Part shown: piece after piece, positions 52,896 through 60,037 of the stretch
Layout of the letters: every line of letters begins with the position of its first letter
Numbering within the stretch: the first letter of the stretch is position 1
Assembly: GCF_036906915.1 (NCBI RefSeq)
Contig: NZ_JBAKHX010000048.1
Span: 1 to 60,037, forward strand
Source of the DNA: Phytohabitans sp036906915
GTDB lineage: Bacteria; Actinomycetota; Actinomycetes; Mycobacteriales; Micromonosporaceae
Reading direction: 5' to 3'
Length of the DNA: 60,037 nt
Notes under the pieces: generated by a model
Told to the model about the DNA's origin: nothing
Database searches by the model: none
The model's input: only the letters and a program-made list of their open reading frames with translations
Program-made: the position numbers and the translations under genes

Positions 52896-54479
52896 ATGGA
52901 CATTCGGGGCGCGGCCGGCGCGCTTCTGGCGGCGCTCACCGTTGTGGCCGCCACGCCCGCGCCGGCAGCCGCCCGCCACCAGACCACGATCGTCAACTTC
53001 GACCGCAGCGGCAACCAGCTCACGCGGTTCGACGTCGAAGGACACGCGGTCGACGCGCACGACGGCGACCTCGCGCTCTTCGGCAGCCGGTACTTCCTGT
53101 ACGGCACCAGCTACGACTGCGGGTACGGGCTGAAGGTCAACGGCACGCCGTTCTGCGGGTTCAAGGTGTACAGCTCGCCGGACCTCGTGCACTGGACCGA
53201 CCGCGGCCCGCTCTTTGACGCGTCGACCGACACGTGGCAGCGCCGGTGCGCGCCGCCCACGTTCGGCTGTTACCGACCGCATGTCGTCTACAACGCGCGC
53301 ACCGAGCGGTACGTGTTGTGGATCAACGGATACGACAACCGCAGCGGTTATCACGTCTTCACCTCGCGCAAGCCGTCCGGGCCGTTCAAGGAGGAAGCCG
53401 AGCCGACGCTGCGGCACATGGGCGCCGGACCGGGCTTCAACAACGGCGACTTCGATCTCTTCGTCGACGCGGACGGCGCGGGATACATCGCGTACACCGA
53501 CATCAGCCGCCGTCACGCGCAGGTCGTCGAGCGGCTGGACGACACGTACACCACCGGCACCGGCGTGGCGGCCGACGTCGGCGCGATCCGCTCGGAGGGT
53601 CCGTCGCTCTTCCGCCGGGGCGGGACCTACTACCTCGTCTACGGCAACACCTGCCCGTACTGCGCGGCCCGCACCGAATACCGGACCGCGAGGGGCCCGC
53701 TGGGGCCGTGGTCGGCCACGACCACCATCAGCGCCAACTCCTGCCAGGGCCAGCCCGCCTTCGTCGCACCGATACCGACCACGTCCGGCACCGCCTACCT
53801 GTACGGCGCCGACCTGTGGAACTCGCGCCGCCCCAACCAGGCCCTCGCGAACTACTTCTGGGCGCCGCTGTCGTTCGCCGCGGACGGCGCGATCCGGCCG
53901 ATCTCCTGCGTCGCCACCGCACGCCTCGCGCTGGCCACCGGATCGCCCGGCGAGCCGGTCGCGTCGCCCGACCTCGACCAGACCGCCGGCCGGGACGGCT
54001 TTCGTACGCACTGCGACATCAGCGCGACCTGGAGCCGGCTGCAGAGCTTCGCACCGTCGCGCACCGGCAGTCTGAGCGGCGCCTCGCTGACCACCTTTCA
54101 GTCCGGCTGGCCGGATCGGGACCTGGTGCTCGACGTGGTGCGCGTCGACGGCCGCCTCCAACCGGTTGGCGCGCCACTGCGCACGATCACCGTGCCGCGC
54201 ACCCGGGTGGGCTGGTCGGCGCGCTCGATCACCGTGCGGCCGGGGGTGCCGGTGGTGGCGGGCAAGCGGTACGCCATCCTCGCCCGGACCTCGTCGGGGC
54301 GCGGCTGTTACGGCTTCGCCTTCAACGACGCGACGCCGTATCGCTCCGGTAGCGCCGCGTATCGCAAGGGAACCGCGGCCTGGACGGCCGAGACCCGCCG
54401 GTCGCTCAAGTTCGACACCGAGATGAACGGTAGTGCCTTCAAGGGTCGAGGAGGCTGCGGACCAGGTCCATGCGAGTGA
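52896..54479 (+). CDS. Secreted GH43-like glycosidase
   Basis: A 527-residue exported protein. Signal peptide about 1-27 (GALLAALTVVAATPAPAAA). A five-bladed beta-propeller follows: AHDGDLALFGSRYFLYGTSYDCGYG (possible catalytic Asp), VYSSPDLVHWTDRGPLF, RPHVVYNARTERYVLWINGY, GDFDLFVDADGAGYIAYTDIS, EGPSLFRRGGTYYLVYGNTC. This blade pattern recalls family 43, subfamily 24 (exo-beta-1,3-galactanase), but the assignment is tentative. The last 150 residues form an unrecognised beta-rich domain. Its last 41 bases overlap the convergent gene at 54439. Confidence 0.8.
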   Translation: MDIRGAAGALLAALTVVAATPAPAAARHQTTIVNFDRSGNQLTRFDVEGHAVDAHDGDLALFGSRYFLYGTSYDCGYGLKVNGTPFCGFKVYSSPDLVHWTDRGPLFDASTDTWQRRCAPPTFGCYRPHVVYNARTERYVLWINGYDNRSGYHVFTSRKPSGPFKEEAEPTLRHMGAGPGFNNGDFDLFVDADGAGYIAYTDISRRHAQVVERLDDTYTTGTGVAADVGAIRSEGPSLFRRGGTYYLVYGNTCPYCAARTEYRTARGPLGPWSATTTISANSCQGQPAFVAPIPTTSGTAYLYGADLWNSRRPNQALANYFWAPLSFAADGAIRPISCVATARLALATGSPGEPVASPDLDQTAGRDGFRTHCDISATWSRLQSFAPSRTGSLSGASLTTFQSGWPDRDLVLDVVRVDGRLQPVGAPLRTITVPRTRVGWSARSITVRPGVPVVAGKRYAILARTSSGRGCYGFAFNDATPYRSGSAAYRKGTAAWTAETRRSLKFDTEMNGSAFKGRGGCGPGPCE

Positions 54480-54885
54480 CGCGCGGAGCGAGCCGGCGCA
54501 GTTGGAGCGCGAGGTTCATCGCGGTGAGCACCGGCTCGTCGTCGGGCAGTTCGAAGCCCATCCGCTCGCGCAGCCAGACCGACACCTCCGCCCAGCTGTA
54601 GAAGGTGGTGTCGCAACCGGGGTTGAGCGGTGGCGGGAAGCCACCCGGCCCGTACCGCCCGACGGCCCACAGCCGCACGTTTTCGCGCGAGCGACGGACG
54701 CGTACGCCGATGTCGGCGAGCGTCACCCAGTCGCCGGCGTCGACGCGGACCGGGCGATGCCCTTCGGCTTCGAGATCGCGAACGGCGGGCGGGACGGCCT
54801 CGGCGAGGCTCGGCGCGTCGCGCTCGACCTGAACGGGCGCGGCGGACGCGTCGGCGACCACGATGGCGAACTGCTGTATCGGCAC
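54439..54885 (-). CDS. Hypothetical helix-turn-helix-containing protein
   Basis: A 148-residue protein from the GTG at 54885, with AAGGAGGAG before it. The first 45 residues form a small alpha/beta region (QQFAIVVADASAAPVQVERDAPSLAEAVPPAVRDLEAEG). VTLADIGVRVRRSRENVRLWAVGRYGPGGFPPPL looks like a MerR/HTH_17-type winged helix, followed by YSWAEVSVWLRERMG. The tail has leucine-rich helices. No full family is recognised. The gene is divergent from the second PadR gene and overlaps the glycosidase 3' end. Confidence 0.7.
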   Translation of the reverse strand: MPIQQFAIVVADASAAPVQVERDAPSLAEAVPPAVRDLEAEGHRPVRVDAGDWVTLADIGVRVRRSRENVRLWAVGRYGPGGFPPPLNPGCDTTFYSWAEVSVWLRERMGFELPDDEPVLTAMNLALQLRRLAPRVTRMDLVRSLLDP

Positions 54886-54992
54886 GGCTCCTCCTTCGTT
54901 TGCCCCTCGGAGGGGATCACGCCGACCCCGGGGTCCGGAGGAGCCAGCACAGCAGGGGGCCAGCTCGGAGACTCGCTTCTCTTGTTGCTGTC

Positions 54993-55014
54993 GTATAGTC
55001 CAGATGGACTATAC
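54993..55014. promoter_or_regulatory. Palindromic PadR-type operator
   Basis: A 22-bp perfect inverted repeat: 9-bp arms GTATAGTCC and their exact reverse complement, separated by AGAT. It starts 43 bp before the PadR ATG, in the divergent gap. The TATAGT in each arm also looks like a -10 box, so the repressor could cover the promoter. Binding is inferred. Confidence 0.75.
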
Positions 55015-55035
55015 GGGGAGGACTAATCCACACGG

Positions 55036-55611
55036 ATGTTGACGACACTGGCGCTGGTGGTGCTCGAGCTGCTGCATGAGCGGCCAATGCACCCGTACGA
55101 GATCCAGCAGATGATCCGCGACCGGTACATCGACCACGTCGTCAAGGTGCGCGCCGGCTCGCTCTACCACACCGTCGACCGGCTGCACCGGTCCGAACTG
55201 ATCGAGCCGATCGAGACCGCCCGCGCCGGCCGGCGCCCGGAACGCACCGTGTACGCGATCACCGAAACCGGGCGGGACGAGTTCGGCGCCGGGCTCCGCG
55301 AGCTCGTCCGCGAGCCCCGCCAGGAGTACCCGGCCTTCGCCGCCGGCCTGGAGATGCTGCACACCATCGACGGCGACGAAGCCGCCGAGATGCTCGCGCG
55401 CCGCTGCGTCCGGTTGGAGGCGGAGATCGCCGCGTACGCCGAGGTGCTGGCGGGCGTCATGAGACGCGGCGTGCCCCGGGCCGGCCTCATCGAGGTCGAG
55501 TACGCCCAGGCCATGCGCCAGGCCGAGCTCACGTGGATACGGGGGCTGATCGACGACATTCAGAGCGGCGCCCTGCCCTGGGACGCCGAGAAACCGGAGG
55601 AAACCCGATGA
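55036..55611 (+). CDS. PadR family transcriptional regulator (MFS exporter operon)
   Basis: A 191-residue winged-helix regulator. MLTTLALVVLELLHERPMHPYEIQQMIRDR starts the PadR domain. VKVRAGSLYHTVDRLHRSELI and RRPERTVYAITETGRDEF follow. The C-terminal helices (EMLHTIDGDEAAEMLARRCVRLEAEIAAYAEVL) form the dimer/effector part. Its stop overlaps the start of the exporter gene (ATGA). It is distinct in sequence from the PadR protein at 4348, and the two operators differ. Confidence 0.92.
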   Translation: MLTTLALVVLELLHERPMHPYEIQQMIRDRYIDHVVKVRAGSLYHTVDRLHRSELIEPIETARAGRRPERTVYAITETGRDEFGAGLRELVREPRQEYPAFAAGLEMLHTIDGDEAAEMLARRCVRLEAEIAAYAEVLAGVMRRGVPRAGLIEVEYAQAMRQAELTWIRGLIDDIQSGALPWDAEKPEETR

Positions 55612-57233
55612 GAGCACGGCAAAACCCGTGGCTGGTACTGGCCACGCTGTGCCTCGGCTTCTTCATGATCCTGCTGGACACCACGATCGTGAACATCGCG
55701 GTGCCCGACATGAGCGCCAGCCTGGACGCGTCGCTCGACCAGATCCTCTGGGTCATCAACGCGTACGTGCTCGTGTACGCGGTCCTGCTGATCTCGTGCG
55801 GACGCCTGGGCGACATCTTCGGCCCCAAGCAGCTGTTCATCCTCGGCCTGGCCGTCTTCACGCTCGCGTCGGCGGCCTGCGGCTTCGCGAGCAGCCCCGG
55901 GCAGCTCATCGTCTCCCGGATCGTGCAGGGCATCGGCGGTGCGCTGCTCACCCCGCAGACGCTCTCCGTGATCACGGTCATCTTCCCGCCGGAGAAGCGC
56001 GGCGCGGCGTTCGGCGTGTGGGGCGCGGTCGCGGGCGTCGCCACCGCCGCCGGCCCCACCCTCGGCGGCTACCTGGTCACCAACTGGGGCTGGGAGTGGG
56101 TCTTCTTCGTCAACGTGCCGTTCGGCGTGATCACCATCGCGCTCGCCGTGTTCGTGATGCCCAACCTCAAGGTCAACCGCCGGCACCGGCTCGACTGGGC
56201 CGGCACACTGCTCGCCACGGCGGGACTCTTCCTCATCACGTACGGCCTGATCGAGGGCGAGTCGCACCACTGGGGTGACGTCTGGGGGCCGGTCACCATC
56301 CCGATGGTCATCGGTGCCGGGGCACTCGTACTGGCGGTGTTCCTGTGGCACCAGTACCTGATCCGCGACAATGAGCCGCTCGTGCCGTTCTCCCTCTTCG
56401 CGGACCGCAACTTCGCGCTGATGAACTGGGTGAGCGGCGCGATCGCGTTCGGCATGCTCGGCCTTTTCCTGCCGATCGTCATCTTCCTCCAGTCGGTCCT
56501 CGGCCTCAGCGCCCTGCAGGCCGGCCTGGCCATCGCGCCGGTGTCCCTGATCTCGATGGTGATCGCGCCGTTCGCCGGCCGCATCACCGACCGCGACCGC
56601 CTCGGCGGAAAGTGGCTGCTAGTCGTCGGCCTCAGCCTGTGGGCCGTCGGCATGGGCCTGGTGGTGTGGCTCGCCCACGTCGACTCCGGACAGTGGAGCC
56701 TGCTGCCGGGCCTGCTCGTGGCCGGCGTGGGCCTCGGCTTTACGTTCGCGCCCCTACAGACCATCGCGATGCGCGACGTCCCGCCCCGCTTCGCGGGCGC
56801 GGCTTCCGGCCTGATCAACACCAGCCGCCAGTTGGGCGGCGTGATCGGCTCGGCCGCCGTGGGCGCGCTGCTCCAGGCCCAGCTGGCCACCAAGCTGCGT
56901 GCGTCGGCCGAGGCCAACGCCCAGGCGGTACCGCCGGAGTTCCGCGACCGATTCGTGGCCGGCTTCAGCGACGCGAGCACCGGCAGCCTGCACGTCGGCG
57001 CGGGCCAGTCCGGTGTGGCGCTGCCACCCGGCCTGCCCGATCAGGCGCGGCAGGCGATCACGGCAGCCACCGAGCGGACGTTCCACGAGGGCTTCACCGA
57101 CGCGATGAAGGTGACGCTGATCCTGCCGCTGGTCGTGCTGGCGGTGGCGGCAGCGTCCTGCCTACTCGTGAGGCGCCCGAGCCGCCCCGAACCCGCCCCC
57201 GAACCCACCAAGCCCGCGGCAGCCCCCGCCTGA
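55608..57233 (+). CDS. DHA2-family (14-TM) multidrug MFS exporter
   Basis: A 541-residue drug:H+ antiporter. Motif D1 is LDTTIVNIAVPDM, motif A is GRLGDIFGPKQLF, and the DHA2 motif C GAVAGVATAAGPTLGGYLV is in segment 5. A second half has GRITDRDRLGGKWLL and a large extracytoplasmic loop near 430-500 (VPPEFRDRFVAGFSDAS) before the last segment. The C-terminal tail is Pro/Ala-rich. It is coupled to the PadR regulator and presumably repressed by it until the toxic substrate appears. Confidence 0.94.
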   Translation: MRARQNPWLVLATLCLGFFMILLDTTIVNIAVPDMSASLDASLDQILWVINAYVLVYAVLLISCGRLGDIFGPKQLFILGLAVFTLASAACGFASSPGQLIVSRIVQGIGGALLTPQTLSVITVIFPPEKRGAAFGVWGAVAGVATAAGPTLGGYLVTNWGWEWVFFVNVPFGVITIALAVFVMPNLKVNRRHRLDWAGTLLATAGLFLITYGLIEGESHHWGDVWGPVTIPMVIGAGALVLAVFLWHQYLIRDNEPLVPFSLFADRNFALMNWVSGAIAFGMLGLFLPIVIFLQSVLGLSALQAGLAIAPVSLISMVIAPFAGRITDRDRLGGKWLLVVGLSLWAVGMGLVVWLAHVDSGQWSLLPGLLVAGVGLGFTFAPLQTIAMRDVPPRFAGAASGLINTSRQLGGVIGSAAVGALLQAQLATKLRASAEANAQAVPPEFRDRFVAGFSDASTGSLHVGAGQSGVALPPGLPDQARQAITAATERTFHEGFTDAMKVTLILPLVVLAVAAASCLLVRRPSRPEPAPEPTKPAAAPA

Positions 57234-57288
57234 CGCGCCCCCGCCGCACGACGCGCCTCTTTTCCGTCGCCGCGCCGCCCCTTTCGTC

Positions 57289-57364
57289 GATCAAGGGCAA
57301 ACGCACGTGGTTCGATCTCTAATCCGCGCGCATTTGCCCTTGATCGACCGACTCTTCCTTGATC
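57289..57364 (+). repeat. 76-bp 3'-end hairpin element, copy H
   Basis: Arms 57289-57310 and 57324-57345, loop TTCGATCTCTAAT at 57311-57323, 11-base spacer, CCTTGATC at 57357-57364. One wobble and two non-pairing differences. It stands 55 bp after the exporter stop, in that gene's sense. Confidence 0.92.
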
Positions 57365-57387
57365 GGCGAGCCGTGACACGGCAATGA

Positions 57388-57413
57388 GGGCCGGCCGCAT
57401 AGGCGGCCGACCC
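57388..57413. terminator. Hairpin terminator between the exporter and YtxH-like gene
   Basis: GGG, a mismatch, CGGCCGC, loop ATAG, GCGGCCG, a mismatch, CCC. It is GC-rich with no T run and lies in the convergent gap just past element H. It shows that H is probably not the only termination signal here. Confidence 0.6.
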
Positions 57414-57429
57414 CCACAAGGATGACGCT

Positions 57430-57768
57430 CTAGAGCGTGCTGGCGTTCGTGTTCGGACCTGTCGGCCGGGTCGACGTCGTCGTCGCCCCGGTGCCGGCCA
57501 TCTTCTCCTCGGACGTCAGTGCACCTGTGTCGCGCGATGTGCCGCTGGCGAGCTTCTCGCCCACCTTGGTGTGGGCCAGCTTGTCCTTGCCCTCCTCGTA
57601 CAGGCGGTTGGCCTGCGCCTGAGCGACGCCTGCGGCCTCCTGGACGGTCGGGTGATCCCACATCTTGCGGGCGTTCTGCACCAGCTCTTCGTACTTCTCC
57701 CGGCCCGCACGGGCACCCAGGACGAAGCCCGCAGCCAGCCCGCCGATGAACCACAGCTTTCCGCGCAT
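57430..57768 (-). CDS. YtxH-like small membrane protein
   Basis: A 112-residue protein. The start MRGKLWFIGGLAAGFVLGARAGREKYEELV is the YtxH-type membrane anchor with the small GARAGREKYE motif common in actinobacteria. A helix follows (ARKMWDHPTVQEAAGVAQAQANRLYEEGKDKL), then a Thr/Asn/Gly-rich end. Probably a membrane-associated stress or envelope protein; function is unknown. The 234-bp region from here to the tRNA gene holds no gene. Confidence 0.85.
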   Translation of the reverse strand: MRGKLWFIGGLAAGFVLGARAGREKYEELVQNARKMWDHPTVQEAAGVAQAQANRLYEEGKDKLAHTKVGEKLASGTSRDTGALTSEEKMAGTGATTTSTRPTGPNTNASTL

Positions 57769-58002
57769 GGCGGCTCCTTCCTACCGGACGCGGTGTTGCG
57801 CCCCAGGGCTGCCCCAGAGGCGACTCGTGTCGCGCCTGCGTGCTCTGTCCCCGGGTACCTACCCATCCTGCCTCGCGGTCATGCACCTTCGGGCCAGCAG
57901 TGGAGGAATGTCCCGAATTAGTGCCGGCGTGTCCCCCATAACCCTGTCGCCACGAGGCGGGGAGTGTCCTGTACTCTTGTGCCGTCGCACGGCAGCGCGC
58001 GA

Positions 58003-58075
58003 TCCCCCATAGCTCAATTGGCAGAGCAGCCGGCTGTTAACCGGCAGGTTTTTGGTTCGAGTCCAAATGGGGGAG
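58003..58075 (+). tRNA. tRNA-Asn (anticodon GTT)
   Basis: A full cloverleaf of 73 nt. The acceptor stem pairs 58003-58009 with 58068-58074. The D arm has AGCTCAATTGGCAGAGC, the anticodon arm CCGGCTGTTAACCGG gives GTT, and the T arm has GGTTCGAGTCC. The discriminator is G at 58075. No CCA is encoded, so it must be added. Confidence 0.97.
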
Positions 58076-58157
58076 CTTCCCTGACCCGCCCGCCACGCCG
58101 CCGAACGGGTGGTGGCCGAGGCTCGCGACAGCGGGATACGATCCCGGCGGTCAGCGC

Positions 58158-58234
58158 GGGGCGGTAGCTCAGCCGGTTAGAGCAGGGGACTCATAATCCC
58201 TCGGTCGCGGGTTCGAGTCCCGCCCGCCCCACCA
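58158..58234 (+). tRNA. tRNA with CAT anticodon (elongator Met or Ile2)
   Basis: A 77-nt cloverleaf with encoded CCA. The acceptor stem GGGGCGG pairs with CCGCCCC, the D arm is AGCTCAGCCGGTTAGAGC, the anticodon arm GGGGACTCATAATCCC gives CAT, and the T arm is GGGTTCGAGTCCC. Initiator features are absent. The anticodon-stem and variable-loop pattern (GACTCATAATC, GGTCGC) recalls E. coli ileX, so it may be the lysidine-modified Ile2 tRNA rather than Met. This cannot be settled from sequence alone. Confidence 0.95.
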
Positions 58235-58372
58235 ATGGCCGCTAAGCTGCGGGATGCTGACGCGGACCTGTGTCGATATGCGAAACGGGTCACGAACGCT
58301 CCCGCTGGGATGGCCGATGTCTTGATCGTCGGCACGACGGGGTGCGCTTGTCTGTGTATTACTGTCGGTTGC

Positions 58373-58710
58373 GTGGAGGAAGACGGTCGTAGCCCGGCGT
58401 ACCAGCCGTTGACCTTGGCCCAGCTGAGCGCACTGCTGGTCGGCACCGACGAGTCGCGGCGGTGGCGGCTGGTTGCAGAGTTCCTGGAGGAGTTCCGCTG
58501 GGAGCGGCCCCGCACGAGGGGCGAAATGCTGGCAGGCGGCTGAACCTCCGAGCACAGGCGACGAGCGCTGGGACGTGTTCCTGGCGGCACTGGCAGAGCA
58601 CCTTGCGGCGCGCGACGGCCGGCGAGGCCCATCATGGGTCGAGCCGAGGTCATTGCGGCGATTGTGGTTTCCGTTCAACACCCGTGCGGCTCGCGTCGAT
58701 GCGATTCCCG
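58373..58710 (+). pseudogene. Frameshifted remnant of a conserved actinomycete hypothetical gene
   Basis: Starting near a GTG at 58373, the frame reads PLTLAQLSALLVGTDESRRWRLVAEFLEEFRWE and ends in a stop at 58541-58543. Another frame continues as EPPSTGDERWDVFLAALAEHLAARDGRRGPSWV and WFPFNTRAARVDAI to about 58705. The two halves join as one familiar actinomycete hypothetical protein, so a one-base indel near 58540 broke the gene. The C-terminal block expected after RVDAI is missing. It begins 138 bp after a tRNA gene, in a place where integrated elements often lie. Confidence 0.75.
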
Positions 58711-58883
58711 AGATCTGCGCTGTTGTACCTGTCGATCGCTATCGCGTCGCCAGTTCTGTTCCGAGTTCCGGCCAGAATAACCGGGTGCTTCCGCAGGCTC
58801 GTCAGCCGCGTCACGCTGTTCGCCGAGTATCGCCGCAGCAAGCGCCTGGCTGAGGCCGTAGTCGATGCGCCCCGGTCTGCTGA

Positions 58884-59297
58884 TCGAGATCTGGTGTCAG
58901 CGCGCCGACGGACCTCCTGGACCGTACGGCCGCCGTGGCCCTCTTTCCAGCCTGGTTACGGGAGCACCGACCCGATCGGTCCCAACCGGCCGATCTCGAC
59001 GAACTCGTCACAGAGCTCGCGGACTCCTGGCAGATCGGTGGTCCCGCAGACCTGTATCACACGTGTTCCCCGCACCGCGTCGCGCTCGTCGCCGCGCACG
59101 TCTGCGGCTACTACCAGGACGACTTCGCCGCAGACCTCATCGCATTGCTCCCCGACTGGACCGCGTGGCTCGCTGACAACAACGCCACGCGGGCTCCGCT
59201 CGCCGACCGCTGCGACCCCCACGCTCACGGCGCACCACATAAGGGCGTCAGCGCCGACGACGGCGGACCGGACTACCTCGCCCGAATCGCCGAGTAG
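58884..59297 (+). pseudogene. N-terminally truncated conserved hypothetical gene
   Basis: An open frame from the stop at 58881-58883 gives DLLDRTAAVALFPAWLREHR, DLDELVTELADSWQIGGPADLYHTCSPHRVALVAAH and YYQDDFAADLIALLPDWTAWLAD, ending GGPDYLARIAE. It reads as the C-terminal part of an actinomycete protein whose N-terminus is lost. A GTG at 58935 could still start a 120-residue product, so a short functional gene is not excluded. I do not know its function. It follows the frameshifted remnant and suggests a decaying accessory patch after the tRNA pair. The 260 bp from here to 59557 shows no gene. Confidence 0.6.
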
Positions 59298-59557
59298 CGC
59301 AACCACCCTCTACTTGAGCCAGCACGTGCGTGCGTTGGGTGCACGGATGCGAATCATCTTCGACTACGACGACGACCTTTGCCGGAACCCCCTTATCCAT
59401 CCCTCGGCGGACGTCGTGACCGGGCCATCGATACTGGTAGCGGGTCGCCTCGATAACCTGTCGTTCTGGTCGGCCAGGTACTCCGATGTACCAGATCCAG
59501 CCGGCCCGGCCGCGCACGCTGGATACCCCGCGCCGACCCGCCGTTTACGCTGGTGGC

Positions 59558-60037
59558 GTGAGCCCCCCGGAGCCGCTGCTGCTCGTCATTGACGGCAACA
59601 GCCTGCTGCACCGCGCGTACCATGCCGCGGCCACGGGGGAGCTGCGCGACGGTGAGGGCCGGGCGGTGTGGGCGCTCAAGGGGCTAGTCACGCATGTCGC
59701 CCATGCGGCGGCTCGGCTGCGTCCGGACGCGGTACTGGTCGGCTTCGACTGTCCGGTGTCGTCGGCGAGGGCGGACGACTACGCCGGGTACAAGGCGCAT
59801 CGGCCGGCCAAGCCGGCGGATCTGCGGGAGCAGTTGGCCGCCGCGCCGGAGCTGTTGCGCGCGGCTGGGCTGCCGGTGCTCGTCCCGCCTGGCTACGAGG
59901 CTGACGACGTTCTCGCCAGTTGCGCGGCGAAGGCTCGGGACACCGGCTGGCGTGCGGTCCTGGTCACCAGCGATCGCGATGCCTTCGCGCTGCTCGACGC
60001 GAGCACCTCGGTGTTGCGGATCCGCAACGGTGGCCGC
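59558..60037 (+). CDS. 5'-3' exonuclease domain protein, N-terminal part (runs off the window)
   Basis: The first 160 residues of a PIN-like flap nuclease of the PolA 5'-3' exonuclease type, from the GTG at 59558. LLVIDGNSLLHRAYHAA carries the first metal-binding Asp. VGFDCPVSSARADDYAGYKAHRPAKPADLREQL has the Arg/Lys motif. VPPGYEADDVLASCAAKA carries the acidic EADD cluster and LVTSDRDAFALL the next Asp pair. Actinomycetes often have such a stand-alone exonuclease besides polA; the missing C-terminus prevents telling which this is. Confidence 0.88.
   Translation, partial: MSPPEPLLLVIDGNSLLHRAYHAAATGELRDGEGRAVWALKGLVTHVAHAAARLRPDAVLVGFDCPVSSARADDYAGYKAHRPAKPADLREQLAAAPELLRAAGLPVLVPPGYEADDVLASCAAKARDTGWRAVLVTSDRDAFALLDASTSVLRIRNGGR

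Noticed and set aside
58235..58543. A 102-codon gene starting right at the tRNA CCA end
   Set aside because: Its first 46 codons lack conserved features. The recognisable family sequence starts at about 58373 and is frameshifted, so the feature is given as a pseudogene.

Overview
The window is a high-GC actinobacterial chromosome segment. Its gene content and order point to the Micromonosporaceae (Actinoplanes, Micromonospora, Dactylosporangium or Phytohabitans type): DUF4439 and DUF397 proteins, orphan PadR regulators, very GC-rich codon use and many GTG starts. The backbone follows the order known from Mycobacterium tuberculosis Rv2361c to Rv2421c (recalled from general knowledge): uppS-recO, era-(Rv2365c-like)-corC-ybeY-phoH, rsmE-dnaJ-hrcA, hemW, lepA, rpsT, holA-comEC-comEA, degV, phosphatase-rsfS-nadD. 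Lineage-specific genes are inserted between these blocks.

Layout. 1-3.1 kb: infB (5' part), rnpM/ylxR, nusA and rimP on the minus strand. 3.2-8.9 kb: a lipoprotein/DUF4439 pair, a PadR regulator coupled to an ABC exporter with a palindromic operator, and a deazaflavin-dependent oxidoreductase. 9-12 kb: type II NADH dehydrogenase-like protein, a HAD phosphatase and an orphan TRAP binding protein. 12.3-20.7 kb: uppS-recO and the era-to-phoH block, with a DUF4097 lipoprotein and an SDR. 20.9-28.3 kb: MctP monocarboxylate uptake, serine hydrolase-HIT, secreted trypsin, a broken SDR gene and a GH3 glycosidase. 28.8-42.3 kb: rsmE-dnaJ-hrcA with a CIRCE operator, hemW, lepA, rpsT and holA. 42.3-50 kb: comEC-comEA, degV, phosphatase-rsfS-nadD. 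50-57.8 kb: pepN, DUF397, a secreted GH43-like enzyme, and a second PadR regulator coupled to a 14-TM MFS exporter with its own palindromic operator. 58-60 kb: two tRNA genes, decayed accessory genes, and the start of a 5'-3' exonuclease gene.

The most unusual signal is a family of dispersed, directional 76-bp elements. I count eight copies, at about 12.2, 13.1, 28.4, 28.6, 40.2, 46.8, 47.9 and 57.3 kb. Each has two 22-nt complementary arms around a 13-nt loop of conserved sequence, then an 11-nt variable spacer and an 8-nt repeat of the arm end. All eight are intergenic, and all eight lie downstream of a neighbouring gene's stop codon in the same orientation relative to that gene. I do not recognise the family. 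It behaves like a 3'-end-associated RNA or ssDNA hairpin, or a REP-like non-autonomous mobile element.
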